A stretch of DNA of 64,000 nt, from assembly GCA_963752605.1 (NCBI GenBank), contig CAVVYW010000005.1:434001-498000 (forward strand). Reading direction: 5' to 3'. The translations under genes were made by a program, and so were the position numbers. Shown in pieces: positions 8,857-17,868 of this stretch. This stretch comes from CAVVYW01 sp963752605. GTDB lineage: Bacteria > Actinomycetota > Thermoleophilia > Solirubrobacterales > 70-9. Position 1 is the first letter of the stretch, and every line of letters begins with the position of its first letter. The notes under the pieces were generated by a model that was not told where the DNA came from, made no database searches, and saw only the letters and a program-made list of their open reading frames with translations.

Positions 8857-9765
8857 ATGCAGGTCCTGGCGCTGTTCGGCCCGACGGCCGTCGGCAAGAC
8901 GGGCGTGGCGCTCGCCGTCGCCGAGCGGCTGAGGAAGCGCGGGGAGGACCCCGTTGCGGTCAACTGCGATGCGATCCAGGTCTACCGGGGCATGGAGACG
9001 CTGAGCGGCGCGGCCACCGCATCAGAGCGCGCCCAGCTCGACCACAGGCTTCTCGCGTTCGTGGACCCCGGCGAGGAGTTCAGCGCCGGCCGCTTCGCCG
9101 AACTCGCCCACGGGGAGATCGACGCCCTGCTGGGGGAAGGCCGCAGGCCGATCGTGGTCGGTGGGACCGGCCTGTATCTGCGTGCCGCGCTCGCGGAGCT
9201 CGAGCTGCGCCCGCCGGTGCCGGCCAGCGTCAGGGACGAGGTCGAGCGCGAGATCGCCGAGCGGGGTCCCGAGGCCCTGCATGCCGAGCTCGATCCGGAA
9301 GTGGCCGATGGGGTCCATCGCAACGACCGCAAGCGGATCGCCCGGCTCACGGAGCTCACCCGGACCGGGATCGAGGCGCACCATGGTGCCGAGGGCATGT
9401 GGACGGCGGAGTTGCGGCACCCGACCCTCCTGGTCGGCTTGACGATGGATCGCGAGGAGCTCGCCGAGCGGATCGACGCCAGGGTCGACGCCATGGTCGC
9501 GGAGGGCGCCTCCGAGGAGGCGCGGGCGGCCCACGAGGCGGGGGCGTCGCGAACCGCACGGGCCGCTCTCGGCTTCGAGCAGCTCCTCGAGGGGCACGAC
9601 GGCCCCCCGCCACCCGAGGCGCTGGAGGCGATGAAGGCGGCGCACCGCTCCTACGCCCGCCGCCAGATCACCTGGATGCGCCGGATGGAGGGCGTAACCC
9701 TGATCGACCGCAGCGGTCGCGACGACGCGGATGTCGCCGGCGAGATCGTGGACCTGCTCGGCTGA
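8857..9765 (+). CDS. miaA: tRNA dimethylallyltransferase MiaA
   Basis: 302 residues. The P-loop is LFGPTAVGKTGVAL and the substrate motif NCDAIQVYRGMETLSG. VGGTGLYLRA and a C-terminal YARRQITWMRR follow, all typical of MiaA. It transfers a dimethylallyl group from DMAPP to A37 of tRNAs reading UNN codons. DMAPP comes from the MEP pathway, whose Dxr and IspG are encoded later in this window. Confidence 0.97.
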   Translation: MQVLALFGPTAVGKTGVALAVAERLRKRGEDPVAVNCDAIQVYRGMETLSGAATASERAQLDHRLLAFVDPGEEFSAGRFAELAHGEIDALLGEGRRPIVVGGTGLYLRAALAELELRPPVPASVRDEVEREIAERGPEALHAELDPEVADGVHRNDRKRIARLTELTRTGIEAHHGAEGMWTAELRHPTLLVGLTMDREELAERIDARVDAMVAEGASEEARAAHEAGASRTARAALGFEQLLEGHDGPPPPEALEAMKAAHRSYARRQITWMRRMEGVTLIDRSGRDDADVAGEIVDLLG

Positions 9766-9777
9766 GATACTCGCCGC

Positions 9778-10179
9778 GTGTCAGAGCAGGAGACAGTGCT
9801 GCGGCGCTCGCTGGAGGCGTGGAACGAGAACGACTGGGACGCCCTGGAGAAGCTCTGGGACCCCGAGGGAGAGATCGTTGCTCCGGAGGGGTGGCCCGAG
9901 TCGGGGCCGAGGTCGGGCTGGCCCGCGATCCGCGAGCAGTTCGAGGTGATCAAGGATTCATGGTCGGCCGAGCGCGCCGAGCTGCTCGATGCCGATGAGG
10001 CGGGGGACAGGCTGCTGGCGCACGTCAAGTGGGCCGTCCGCGGCGAGGCCAGCGGGGCGCCGCTCGAGACGGAGATGTGGATGCTCTGCGAGTTCAGCGG
10101 CGAGCGCTTCTCCAGGATCCAGTACTTCCTCGACGGAACGGCGGCGCGCGAATCGGCGAAGGCGGACCGGGCGGAATGA
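9778..10179 (+). CDS. SnoaL-like / NTF2-fold small protein
   Basis: 133 residues beginning MSEQETVLRRSLEAWNENDWDALEKLWDPEGEIVAP, the usual opening of SnoaL-like NTF2-fold proteins in Thermoleophilia, with an Asp/Glu/Arg-rich cavity. The fold is used by many isomerases, hydrolases and non-enzymes, so no reaction is assigned. GTG 9778 is the start. It overlaps the following dapF-like gene in ATGA and sits between miaA and dapF, which normally adjoin. Confidence 0.8.
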   Translation: MSEQETVLRRSLEAWNENDWDALEKLWDPEGEIVAPEGWPESGPRSGWPAIREQFEVIKDSWSAERAELLDADEAGDRLLAHVKWAVRGEASGAPLETEMWMLCEFSGERFSRIQYFLDGTAARESAKADRAE

Positions 10180-11018
10180 GATTCGAGAAGTGGACCGCGC
10201 TCGGCAACGACTACCTGATCGTCGAGGCGGAGCAGCTGCCCTGGGAGCTGAGCGAGGAGCGGATCAGGCGCCTCTGCGACCCCCATTTCGGGGTCGGGTC
10301 CGACGGGATGCTGCTGCTGGCCGCTCCAGAGAGCACTCACCATGTCGCCGAGCTTCGGATCTTCAACCCGGACGGCTCCGAGGCGGAGCTGTCGGGCAAT
10401 GGCGCCCGGCAGGCTGCGCTGTATTTGCGAAACCGCGGCTGGACCGACGCGGACGACTTCACCATGCTCACCAAGGCCGGGGAGATCAGACCGGTGATCC
10501 GCTCGGGCCGGGAGGCCACGCTTGACATGGGCCGGGCCCGCACCACCTCCGACGATTTCCCGAGCGGGGCCGCGGACGGGAAGGGGGAGCTCGAGGCAAG
10601 CGGGCGGGCCTGGGCCTTCCGCCACATCTCGATCGGAAACCCGCAGTGCGCGATCGCGGCCGGCGCTGAACTTGAGGAGCTCAACCTCGCGACGGTCGGG
10701 CCGGAGATCGAGAACCACAAGCTGTTCCCGAACCGGACCAACGTCAGCTTCTACCGGGTGGACGGCGACCGGGTCCGCGCGCGCATCTTCGAGCGCGGGG
10801 TGGGGGAGACGCTCTCGTCCGGGACCGGTGCTTCGGGCGCCGCGGTGGCGGCCCACCTCGGTGGGGCCGGGCGGGTGCTCACCGTCGAGCTGGACGGGGG
10901 AGAGCTGGGGGTCGAGATCGACGGCGGGCTCGGCGTGCGACTCACGGGCTGGGCGGAGCCCGTGTATGCCGGGGTGCTGGCGCCGGAGCAGACGGCGGCT
11001 CTCGCCGACCTCGACTGA
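10176..11018 (+). CDS. dapF: Diaminopimelate epimerase family protein with Ser at both catalytic Cys positions
   Basis: 280 residues with the DapF two-lobe pattern: KWTALGNDYLIVE, FGVGSDGMLLL, FNPDGSEAELSGNGAR, SIGNPQCAI, NRTNVSFY and FERGVGETLSSGTGASGAA. DapF converts LL- to meso-diaminopimelate with two cysteines, one before each GNG/GTG turn (C73 and C217 in E. coli). Here both positions read Ser: Ser73 (codon 10392-10394) and Ser215 (codon 10818-10820). Both serines are clear in the DNA, in well-preserved frames. Context (miaB-miaA-dapF-hflX order, a DapL-like gene 1.7 kb on) supports DapF ancestry. Whether it still epimerises LL-DAP is open. Confidence 0.85.
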   Translation: MRFEKWTALGNDYLIVEAEQLPWELSEERIRRLCDPHFGVGSDGMLLLAAPESTHHVAELRIFNPDGSEAELSGNGARQAALYLRNRGWTDADDFTMLTKAGEIRPVIRSGREATLDMGRARTTSDDFPSGAADGKGELEASGRAWAFRHISIGNPQCAIAAGAELEELNLATVGPEIENHKLFPNRTNVSFYRVDGDRVRARIFERGVGETLSSGTGASGAAVAAHLGGAGRVLTVELDGGELGVEIDGGLGVRLTGWAEPVYAGVLAPEQTAALADLD

Positions 11019-11095
11019 GCCTCCTATTTCCTCTTCTTCCTTGCTGTTGGTCACGCGTCAACGCCCGCCGCCGCTCAGGGCCTATCTTCCATTTG

Positions 11096-12649
11096 ATGAT
11101 TGGACTGAAGGAAGCAATCGGATTGATCGCGGGGGTGGCCATTTGGCTCGGCGCCGTGGCTCCTGCGTTCGCCGCCGACTTCTACGTCGACCCCGACACC
11201 GGCCCCTTCCCGATGAATGTCTGCACGATGGCGGAACCGTGCCAGACGATTCAGCAAGGAGTCGACCGCGCCGACGACGACCCCACCCCCGACACCGTCC
11301 ACGTTGCGCCCGACACCTACGCGGAGAGTGTGAGCATCACGAACTCGCCGATGACCCTGCTCGGGGGCGGGGGGACGACCACGGTGGTCGACCCCGTTGT
11401 CGGCGCGGGCTTCAGCATCGACGGCGGTACCAGCGCGAGGACGGTCCAGGGCTTCAGGATATTTGGCGCGCCGAATTCGCTGAGCGCCACCGCTGTGAGC
11501 GGAGTCAGCGTGATCGACAACGTCTTCAACGACCTGGACGAGGCCGTCAGTCGTCACATCGACGGCGTCGGCTCGCCGTTGATCATGGGCAACGTGATCG
11601 ACGCCAGCGACGGGGTTTCCGGCACCGACTCTACGATCGGGATCAGCGTCTCCGCCACGAGCGGGACCAAGTCGCCCCAGATCATCGACAACGAGATAGC
11701 GGGTGCCGGCACCTCGATCTCGATCACGGGGGACGACGCAACCACGATCCTGGTCGCCGAGAACACGCTCGAGGTGGCGGACACTCAGAGTGCCACAACC
11801 CAGGGCGGGATCGCGCTCAATGACGCCAGCGGCGTCATCCGCGACAACCGGATCGTTCCCGATAGCTCCAGTCCCCCGATGGGCACTACCAAGGGCATCT
11901 TCAACGCCTCGGCGGCCGACTCGACTGGCACGATCCAGATGGCTCGCAACCAGATCTACGGCCTCAGCATCGGCGTCGATCCGCTGGCCGACGATCCGCT
12001 GACCATGAACGGCGACATCATCGCCCAGAACGGCGTCTCGGGGGTGGACGACTCGACCACGCCGAATTCGCTGATGATCTTCAACGCGACCCTGTTCAAC
12101 GAGGCGGGACCCGATGTCAGGCTGGACGGCGCCGGCAGCGTCACGATCGACTCGACGATCATCATGAGCTCAAACGGTGTCCAGGCGGATGGGGATCCGG
12201 GCACCCCGACTTGCACCTCCAACTTCAACCGGGGTCCGGGGCCTGCCGATCTCTGTGCGGATGCGACTACGGCGTTCGCCCAGTTCAGCAGCCAGACCTC
12301 CGATGGCACTGGGTTCCACCTGACCGCAAACAACCCGACCCTGATCGACATGGGCAACCCGGCGACGACGACCGGGACCGACCGCGACGGCGACCCGTTC
12401 GCGCTCGACGGGATCACCGACAGCGTCTGCAACGCGCGCCGCGACATCGGCGCCGACGAGGTTGTAGCCGCGCCCTCGAGCTGCCCGGTGCCGCCGCCGA
12501 CGCCGCCGACGACGCCGGCGGCGACGCCGCCGACGCCGCCGCCGGCCGCAACCGGCCTCCGCGCCGCCGCGCTGAAGAAGTGCAAGAAGAAGAAGACCAG
12601 CAGCGCCCGCAAGAAGTGCAAGAAGAAGGCGAATCTGCTGCCGGTCTAG
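11096..12649 (+). CDS. Secreted beta-helix protein with Pro/Thr linker and Lys/Cys-rich tail
   Basis: 517 residues. The signal peptide is MIGLKEAIGLIAGVAIWLGAV, then APAFA. The body starts DFYVDPDTG with CTMAEPCQTIQQGVD, a common opening of parallel beta-helix (pectate-lyase-like) proteins. Many Asp/Asn/Gly/Ser coils follow (PQIIDNEIAGAG, IFNASAADSTGT). A Pro/Thr linker (PPPTPPTTPAATPPTPPP) leads to a tail with KKCKKKK and RKKCKKK. The tail resembles those of the secreted proteins at 54.8-58.3 kb. ATG 11096 is preferred to TTG 11093. Confidence 0.85.
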   Translation: MIGLKEAIGLIAGVAIWLGAVAPAFAADFYVDPDTGPFPMNVCTMAEPCQTIQQGVDRADDDPTPDTVHVAPDTYAESVSITNSPMTLLGGGGTTTVVDPVVGAGFSIDGGTSARTVQGFRIFGAPNSLSATAVSGVSVIDNVFNDLDEAVSRHIDGVGSPLIMGNVIDASDGVSGTDSTIGISVSATSGTKSPQIIDNEIAGAGTSISITGDDATTILVAENTLEVADTQSATTQGGIALNDASGVIRDNRIVPDSSSPPMGTTKGIFNASAADSTGTIQMARNQIYGLSIGVDPLADDPLTMNGDIIAQNGVSGVDDSTTPNSLMIFNATLFNEAGPDVRLDGAGSVTIDSTIIMSSNGVQADGDPGTPTCTSNFNRGPGPADLCADATTAFAQFSSQTSDGTGFHLTANNPTLIDMGNPATTTGTDRDGDPFALDGITDSVCNARRDIGADEVVAAPSSCPVPPPTPPTTPAATPPTPPPAATGLRAAALKKCKKKKTSSARKKCKKKANLLPV

Positions 12650-12729
12650 GTCACGGCCGACGCGACCGCGGCGTAGTGGACGGCCGTTTCCCCGTCAACG
12701 CAGGCGCGGGCATCTAGTCTTCCGCGCCC

Positions 12730-13902
12730 GTGGCACGGACCGATCCATCCAAGCGCCTCGAGGCGATTCCGCCCTACGCCTTCGCGGAGATCGAGCGCAA
12801 GGTCGAGGAGAAGCGCGAGCACGGAGCGGATGTGATCAGCCTCGGGATCGGCGATCCCGACCTGCCGACCTTCCGCTACGTGGTCGAGGCGATGCGCGAG
12901 GCCGTCGGCGATCCCGGCGCCCAGAAGTACCCGACGAACCGCGGGCGCCCCGAGTTCCGCGAGGCCTTCGCCGACTTCTACCGCCTCCGCTTCGGGGTCG
13001 AGATAGACGCGGTCAACGAGGTGATTCCCGCGATCGGCGCCAAGGAGTGCATCTACCACCTCTGTTTCGCATTCCTCGACCCCGGCGACGTGGCGCTGGC
13101 CTCGGACCCGGGCTATCCCGTCTACACCGGCGGGCCTCTCCTCGCCGGCGCCGAGGCTCACCTGCTGCCGCTGGTGCCCTCGCTCGGGTTCGCCCCGGAC
13201 CTCGAAGCGATCCCGGCCGACCGCCTGGACGCGGCGCGGCTGATGTTCATCAACTACCCGAACAACCCCACCGGCGCCGTCGTGCCGGACGGCTTCTTCG
13301 AGCAGGTCGTCGAGCTCGCCAGGGAGCATGAGTTCCTCGTGGTGCACGACAACGCCTACTCGGAGACGACCTTCGACGGCTACGTCGCGCCGAGCTTCCT
13401 GGCGACCCCGGGGGCCAAGGAGGTGGGGGTGGAGGTCTTCTCCCTGTCGAAGGGCTTCAACATGACCGGCTGGCGATGCGCGGCGATCCTCGGCAACGCC
13501 GACGCGATCAAGACCTACTGGCGGCTGAAGTCGAACGTCGACTCGGGACTCTTCGAGGCAATCCAGCTCGCTGGGGCCGCGGCCCTGCGCGGCCCGAGGA
13601 GCAACGTTCACGAGATGTGCTCGATCTACCAGCGCCGCCGGGACCTGGTCGTGGAATCGCTTGGCGCGATCGGCGTGGAGGTCGAGCCCCCGAAGGGCAC
13701 GATCTACATCTGGGCGCCGGTCCCGGACGGCCACACCTCAACCTCGTTCGCCGAGCTGGTGCTGGAGGAGGCGTCGGTGGTCGTCTCGCCGGGCTCGATG
13801 TACGGACCGAGCGGCGAGGGGTTCTTCCGCATCTCGCTCACCACTCCCGAGCCTCTGCTCGAGGAGGCGGTGGAGCGGATGCGCACCCATCTCACGCCCT
13901 GA
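12730..13902 (+). CDS. dapL: Class I/II aminotransferase, LL-diaminopimelate aminotransferase (DapL)-like
   Basis: 390 residues of PLP fold-type I. The start IPPYAFAEIERKVEEKREHGADVI and the motifs LGIGDPDLPT, NYPNNPTGAV and FSLSKGFNMTGWR (PLP-lysine) match the DapL/alanine-type subgroup, and the first segment is characteristic of DapL2 proteins. DapL turns tetrahydrodipicolinate directly into LL-DAP, bypassing DapC/D/E. The nearby DapF-family gene supports this, but other class I aminotransferases share most motifs. It starts at GTG 12730. Confidence 0.78.
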   Translation: MARTDPSKRLEAIPPYAFAEIERKVEEKREHGADVISLGIGDPDLPTFRYVVEAMREAVGDPGAQKYPTNRGRPEFREAFADFYRLRFGVEIDAVNEVIPAIGAKECIYHLCFAFLDPGDVALASDPGYPVYTGGPLLAGAEAHLLPLVPSLGFAPDLEAIPADRLDAARLMFINYPNNPTGAVVPDGFFEQVVELAREHEFLVVHDNAYSETTFDGYVAPSFLATPGAKEVGVEVFSLSKGFNMTGWRCAAILGNADAIKTYWRLKSNVDSGLFEAIQLAGAAALRGPRSNVHEMCSIYQRRRDLVVESLGAIGVEVEPPKGTIYIWAPVPDGHTSTSFAELVLEEASVVVSPGSMYGPSGEGFFRISLTTPEPLLEEAVERMRTHLTP

Positions 13903-13915
13903 CGGGCCTCCGCAC

Positions 13916-14302
13916 GTGAGCGAGCGCAAACGGATCTCCAGCGGCTCGCCCTTCGAGGGCGAGATCGGCTTCAGCCGCGCGATCCGGGTGGGGGACCGGG
14001 TGATCGTCTCCGGGACGGCGCCGGTCTGGCCCGACGGCTCCTGCGATCCCAGCGTCGGGGTGCAGGCCGCCCGCTGCCTGGAGATCATCGCGGAGGCCTT
14101 GTCTGAGGCCGGCGCGACCCTGAATGACGTGGTGCGCACCCGGCAGTTCATCGTCGATGCGGCCGACGCCGAGGCGGTCGGCCAGGCGCATTCCGCGGCC
14201 TTCTCCGACGTCCGGCCCGCCTCGACCATGGTCCTGGTCGCCGGGCTGCTCGACCCCCGCTGGAAGGTCGAGATCGAGGCCGAGGCGATTCTCCGCTCTT
14301 AG
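13916..14302 (+). CDS. RidA-family enamine/imine deaminase
   Basis: 128 residues of the YjgF/YER057c/UK114 family: FSRAIRVGDRVIVSGTAPV, then VVRTRQFIVDAAD and RPASTMVLVAGLLDPRWKVEIEAEA. RidA proteins hydrolyse reactive 2-aminoacrylate/imine intermediates released by PLP enzymes. That fits its place 13 bases after the aminotransferase. The Arg in VVRTRQFI is the expected carboxylate-binding residue. Starts at GTG 13916. Confidence 0.92.
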   Translation: MSERKRISSGSPFEGEIGFSRAIRVGDRVIVSGTAPVWPDGSCDPSVGVQAARCLEIIAEALSEAGATLNDVVRTRQFIVDAADAEAVGQAHSAAFSDVRPASTMVLVAGLLDPRWKVEIEAEAILRS

Positions 14303-14480
14303 CGGCAAAAACGGGGGGCGAAGCCGGGTACGCCGGTGCCTAAGAGAAGGGAACCGGCGCCTTCTTTAGAACGGATTGGAATACTCGCAACCGGGTAGGC
14401 GGACCCTCGAACGGGAACGGGGCGGCCAGTTATCAGACTGGCGCTAAAGCTCGCTGTCGGGTACGTCGAACCGAATCAAG
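14303..14480 (+). other. 178-base leader with several hairpins upstream of the DMT transporter
   Basis: No coding gene. At least three potential stems are visible: CGCCGGT (14331-14337) with ACCGGCG (14353-14359), a GGGT/ACCC pair around 14394-14405, and GCCAGT (14425-14430) with ACTGGC (14437-14442). The density of hairpins before a transporter start suggests a cis-regulatory RNA. I could not match it to cobalamin, c-di-GMP, c-di-AMP, guanidine or Mn riboswitch cores. Confidence 0.4.
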
Positions 14481-15344
14481 ATGATCGAACTTGGACTGAT
14501 ACTGGCATTGGGGTGCGCTCTGCTCACCAACGTCGCGATGCTCTGCAAGCACCGCGGCGCCTGCCGCGCCCCCGACGTTCGCTTCAGCCAGCCCCTGCGC
14601 AGCGCCGCTGCGCTGTTCCGGTCGAAGTGGTGGACCATCGGATTCGCGGTCGCCACCGGCGCCTGGCTCCTGCACGTGGCAGCCCTCGCACTGGCGCCGC
14701 TCTCGCTGGTCCAGGCCGTGATTGCCGGCGGGCTGGTGCTGCTGGTGGTTCCCGCCAGGAGATGGTTCGGGATCACGTTGGGCCCGCGGGAGCTGACCGG
14801 GCTCGGGCTGAGCGCCGCCGGCCTCGCGTTCCTCGCCCTGTCCGCCACTGAGGGGGCGGCGGAATCCGGGTACTCGCAGTCGGCGATGATCAGCTTCGAG
14901 GCCGGAGCCATCGGAATTGGCCTGGCCCTTCTCCTCTCGCACCGGCACGAGGCCGTGGGGCGCCACGGCGGCTTGCTGCTGGCGCTGGCCGGAGGCCTGT
15001 TGATCGGCGTCTGCGACGTCGCGATCAAGGCCCTCGCCGACACCGTCCCTGCATCGCCACTCAGCATCATCAGCCCGTGGACCGCGGTCGCCGCGATCGC
15101 CGGGTTCGGCGCCTTCTACGCGTTTGCGCGTGCGCTCCAGCTCGGAGGCGCGATCGACGTGATCGTGGTCTCCTCGGTCGCGGTCAACATCGCCGCGATC
15201 ACCGGCGGCGTGCTCGTCTTCGGCGATCCTGTCGGCTCCAACGCCCTCGCCGTGGTCGCGCGCGCCAGCGCCTTCGCCGCGGTCATCGTCGCCGCCTGCC
15301 TGCTTCCGGCCGCTCCGCGCACGCCCGCGCCGCAGCCGGCCTAG
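14481..15344 (+). CDS. DMT-superfamily (EamA/NIPA-like) membrane transporter
   Basis: 287 residues with about nine to ten hydrophobic segments in two halves (for example IELGLILALGCALLTNVAML, ALAPLSLVQAVIAGGLVLLVV and VIVVSSVAVNIAAITGGVLVF). LSLVQAVIAGGLVL resembles the EamA/NIPA second-helix motif. The substrate is unknown. The hairpin-rich leader upstream may regulate it. Confidence 0.8.
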   Translation: MIELGLILALGCALLTNVAMLCKHRGACRAPDVRFSQPLRSAAALFRSKWWTIGFAVATGAWLLHVAALALAPLSLVQAVIAGGLVLLVVPARRWFGITLGPRELTGLGLSAAGLAFLALSATEGAAESGYSQSAMISFEAGAIGIGLALLLSHRHEAVGRHGGLLLALAGGLLIGVCDVAIKALADTVPASPLSIISPWTAVAAIAGFGAFYAFARALQLGGAIDVIVVSSVAVNIAAITGGVLVFGDPVGSNALAVVARASAFAAVIVAACLLPAAPRTPAPQPA

Positions 15345-15397
15345 CCTGACCAGGCTGCCCACGGGACCGCTCCAGTGCGCGCCCTAACATCTGGGTA

Positions 15398-16756
15398 GTG
15401 GAGCAACCCCACAACGGAGAGCCACGTCGCCGCAATGGCGCCGGTGTCTCCAACCCGCGCGCGGCACAACGTGCGCTGGTGGTCGGGGTGGTCCGCGACG
15501 GCGATCACACCGAGGACCCACTCGCCGAGCTCAAGGAGCTGCTGCGGACCGCCGGAGTCGCCACGGCCGGCGAGCTGATCCAGCGGCGCTCGGAGCCGGA
15601 TCCGAACCTCTACCTGGGCAAGGGGAAGCTGGCGGAGCTGAACCGCGAGGTCAGCGCCGCCAACGCCAACGTGGTCGCGACCGATGACGAGCTCGCCCCG
15701 CGGCAGGAGCGAAACCTCGAGGGGGCGCTCGGGGTCGCGGTGATCGACCGCACCGCGGTCATCCTCGACATCTTCGCCGACCACGCCCACTCCGCCGAGG
15801 GCAAGCTCCAGGTCGAGCTCGCGCAGCTCGAATACAACCTCGCGCGGATGCGAGGCCTGTGGACGCACCTCGAGCGCCTTGGCGCGGGACGGATCGACGG
15901 CGGCATCGGCACGAGGGGACCCGGCGAGTCCCAGATCGAGACCGACCGCCGCCTCGCCCGAGACCGGATCACCGCGCTGCGTCGCCGGTTGGAGCGGGTC
16001 GACCGAAACCGGACCGTGATGAGGGCCAGGCGGGAGCGCGCAGCCCTGCCCTCGGTGGCGCTCGCCGGGTACACGAACGCGGGCAAGTCAACCCTTCTGA
16101 ACGCCTTGACCGGGGCCGGGGTCGGCGTGGGGGAGAGGCTGTTCGAGACGCTCGACCCGACCACGCGCGCCTTCACGGAAGACGGGCGCCGCTACCTCCT
16201 CACCGACACCGTCGGCTTCATCCGCAAGCTCCCACACCAGTTGGTGGAGGCCTTCAAGGCGACGCTCGAGGAGACGGTGCTCGCCGACCTCATCGTGCAC
16301 GTCGTGGACGGCTCGGAGCCCGAGCGGGCCCGGCTCGCCTCGATCGCGGCGGCGGACTCGGTTCTTGACGAGATCGGCGCCGGCTCCAAGCCCCGGCTGC
16401 TGGTGATGAACAAGATCGACCTGCTTGACGAGGCCGAGCGCCGCGAGCTCGCGCTGCGCCACCGCGACGCCGTGCTCGTCTCCGCCGAGACCGGCGAGGG
16501 ACTCGGCAGCTTGCGCGAGAAGATCGCGGTCCAGATCCGCACGAGTCTCACCGAGGTTGAGTTGCTCGTACCCTTTGCCCATGGTGAGTGGCTTAGCGAG
16601 CTTCACGAGGTCGCTGGTGATCTCGAGCGCGAAGATCGCGCGGACGGCGTTCTCGTTCGCGCTCTCCTTCCTGCCCCCGTCGCCGAGCGATTCTCCGAGC
16701 TCGACGTCAATGGAGGGCGAGGAGCCCACCGAGCCACGGAGGCCGGTCGGGACTGA
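15398..16756 (+). CDS. hflX: Ribosome-dissociating GTPase HflX
   Basis: 452 residues. The HflX N-terminal domain has YLGKGKLAEL and QVELAQLEYNLARMRGLWTHLERLG, with GIGTRGPGESQIETDRR joining it to the G domain. G1 is AGYTNAGKSTLLNAL, the Thr/Asp switch is in LTDTVGFIRKLPHQLVEAF, and G4 is VMNKIDLLD. HflX splits stalled 70S ribosomes, notably after heat stress. GTG 15398 starts it. Its 3' end overlaps the dut start by 47 bases. Confidence 0.96.
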   Translation: MEQPHNGEPRRRNGAGVSNPRAAQRALVVGVVRDGDHTEDPLAELKELLRTAGVATAGELIQRRSEPDPNLYLGKGKLAELNREVSAANANVVATDDELAPRQERNLEGALGVAVIDRTAVILDIFADHAHSAEGKLQVELAQLEYNLARMRGLWTHLERLGAGRIDGGIGTRGPGESQIETDRRLARDRITALRRRLERVDRNRTVMRARRERAALPSVALAGYTNAGKSTLLNALTGAGVGVGERLFETLDPTTRAFTEDGRRYLLTDTVGFIRKLPHQLVEAFKATLEETVLADLIVHVVDGSEPERARLASIAAADSVLDEIGAGSKPRLLVMNKIDLLDEAERRELALRHRDAVLVSAETGEGLGSLREKIAVQIRTSLTEVELLVPFAHGEWLSELHEVAGDLEREDRADGVLVRALLPAPVAERFSELDVNGGRGAHRATEAGRD

Positions 16757-17237
16757 AGCGGCCGGGAACGGCGCCTGGGACCCGGTGGATGACCTCGCTC
16801 CCGGCGAGGAGCTCCGCTTCATCAAGCTGAGCGGGGCGGCGATCCTGCCGACCCGTGCCCACGACTCCGACGCGGGCCTGGATCTTTACGCCGCCGAGAG
16901 CGCCCGGATCTCCCCAGGGGGCCGCGTCAGCGTCGGCACCGGCCTCGCCGTGCAGGTCCCGGAGGGACTCGCCGGACTGGTACTGCCGCGCTCCGGCCTC
17001 GCCATCAAGCACGGCATCGCCCTGGTCAACTCCCCGGGCCTGATCGACCCGGGCTACCGCGGCGAGCTGCGGGTATTGCTGCTCAACACCGACAGGACCA
17101 CGGACGTCCCGATCGCGGTCGGCGACCGGATCGCGCAGCTGCTCCTCGTCCCCGTGGCTCACGCGCGCCCGCTAGAGGCCGAGGCGCTGGACACCTCGGA
17201 GCGGGGCAGGGCCGGCTTTGGGAGCAGCGGCTCCTAG
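16710..17237 (+). CDS. dut: Deoxyuridine 5'-triphosphate nucleotidohydrolase (dUTPase)
   Basis: 175 residues. Trimeric dUTPase motifs are in order: DSDAGLDLYAAE (I), PRSGLAIKHGI (II), GLIDPGYRGEL (III), GDRIAQLLL (IV) and RGRAGFGSSG (V, the flexible tail). It hydrolyses dUTP to dUMP. ATG 16710 gives an extra 30-residue acidic/Pro-rich N-terminus before the core (ELRFIKLSGAAILPTRAHDSD). Its TAG stop shares CTAG with the convergent lemA stop. Confidence 0.95.
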   Translation: MEGEEPTEPRRPVGTEAAGNGAWDPVDDLAPGEELRFIKLSGAAILPTRAHDSDAGLDLYAAESARISPGGRVSVGTGLAVQVPEGLAGLVLPRSGLAIKHGIALVNSPGLIDPGYRGELRVLLLNTDRTTDVPIAVGDRIAQLLLVPVAHARPLEAEALDTSERGRAGFGSSGS

Positions 17238-17833
17238 CTCGCGGCCGGCGGGGCCTGGCCCGTGGCGGGCGGCGTCGGGCTGAAGGAGACCTCGGGTACC
17301 TCGCGGTCCGCCGCGTCCTCGATCTCGAAGAACTCGCGGTCCTCGAACCCGCCCTGGTTGGCGACGATCGACACCGGGAACTGCTGGATCTTCGTGTTGT
17401 AGGACTGGACGTTCGAGTTGTAGATCCGCCTCGAGGCCTGGATCTCGTCCTCCAGCTCAGAGAGCTGGCGCTGAAGCTGCTGGAAGTTCTCGGTGGCGCG
17501 GAGGTCGGGGTACTGCTCGGCGACCACGCGGAGCTGTCCGAGCGCGGCGCCCAGGGCGGACTCCGCCTTGGCGGTGCTCTCCACGCCCTCGGCCTGCATC
17601 GCCTGGCTGCGGGCCTTGGTCACGTTCTCGAACGTCTTCTGCTCGTGGGTCGCGTAGCCCTTGACCGACTCGACCAGGTTGGGGATCAGATCGTGCCGCC
17701 GCTTGAGCTGGACGTCGATCCCGCTCCACGCCTCGTCCACGCGGTTCCGCGAGGCGATGATGCTGTTCCTCATCAGGATGTAGATCACCCCGACGAGGAC
17801 CACCAGGCCGATGAGGATGAGAACGATCGTCAC
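17234..17833 (-). CDS. lemA: LemA family membrane protein
   Basis: 199 residues. One N-terminal helix (IVLILIGLVVLVGVIYIL) is followed by the LemA core: RNRVDEAWSGIDVQLKRRHD, LIPNLVESVKGYATHE and the coiled ENFQQLQRQLSELEDEIQASRR, ending in RIYNSNVQSYNTKIQQFP. The C-terminus is Pro/Ala rich. The family forms helical bundles outside the membrane; function is not settled. Confidence 0.95.
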   Translation of the reverse strand: MTIVLILIGLVVLVGVIYILMRNSIIASRNRVDEAWSGIDVQLKRRHDLIPNLVESVKGYATHEQKTFENVTKARSQAMQAEGVESTAKAESALGAALGQLRVVAEQYPDLRATENFQQLQRQLSELEDEIQASRRIYNSNVQSYNTKIQQFPVSIVANQGGFEDREFFEIEDAADREVPEVSFSPTPPATGQAPPAAS

Positions 17834-17868
17834 GCTTCGATGATCCTATCGGGCATCGCTCACGGGCC

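Noticed and set aside
14303..14480. Cobalamin, c-di-GMP or c-di-AMP riboswitch in the transporter leader
   Set aside because: Short pieces such as GGTGCC, GGGAACCGG or GGGGGGCGAA look suggestive, but the other core blocks (for example GCCACTG or GACAGCTAACC) are absent.
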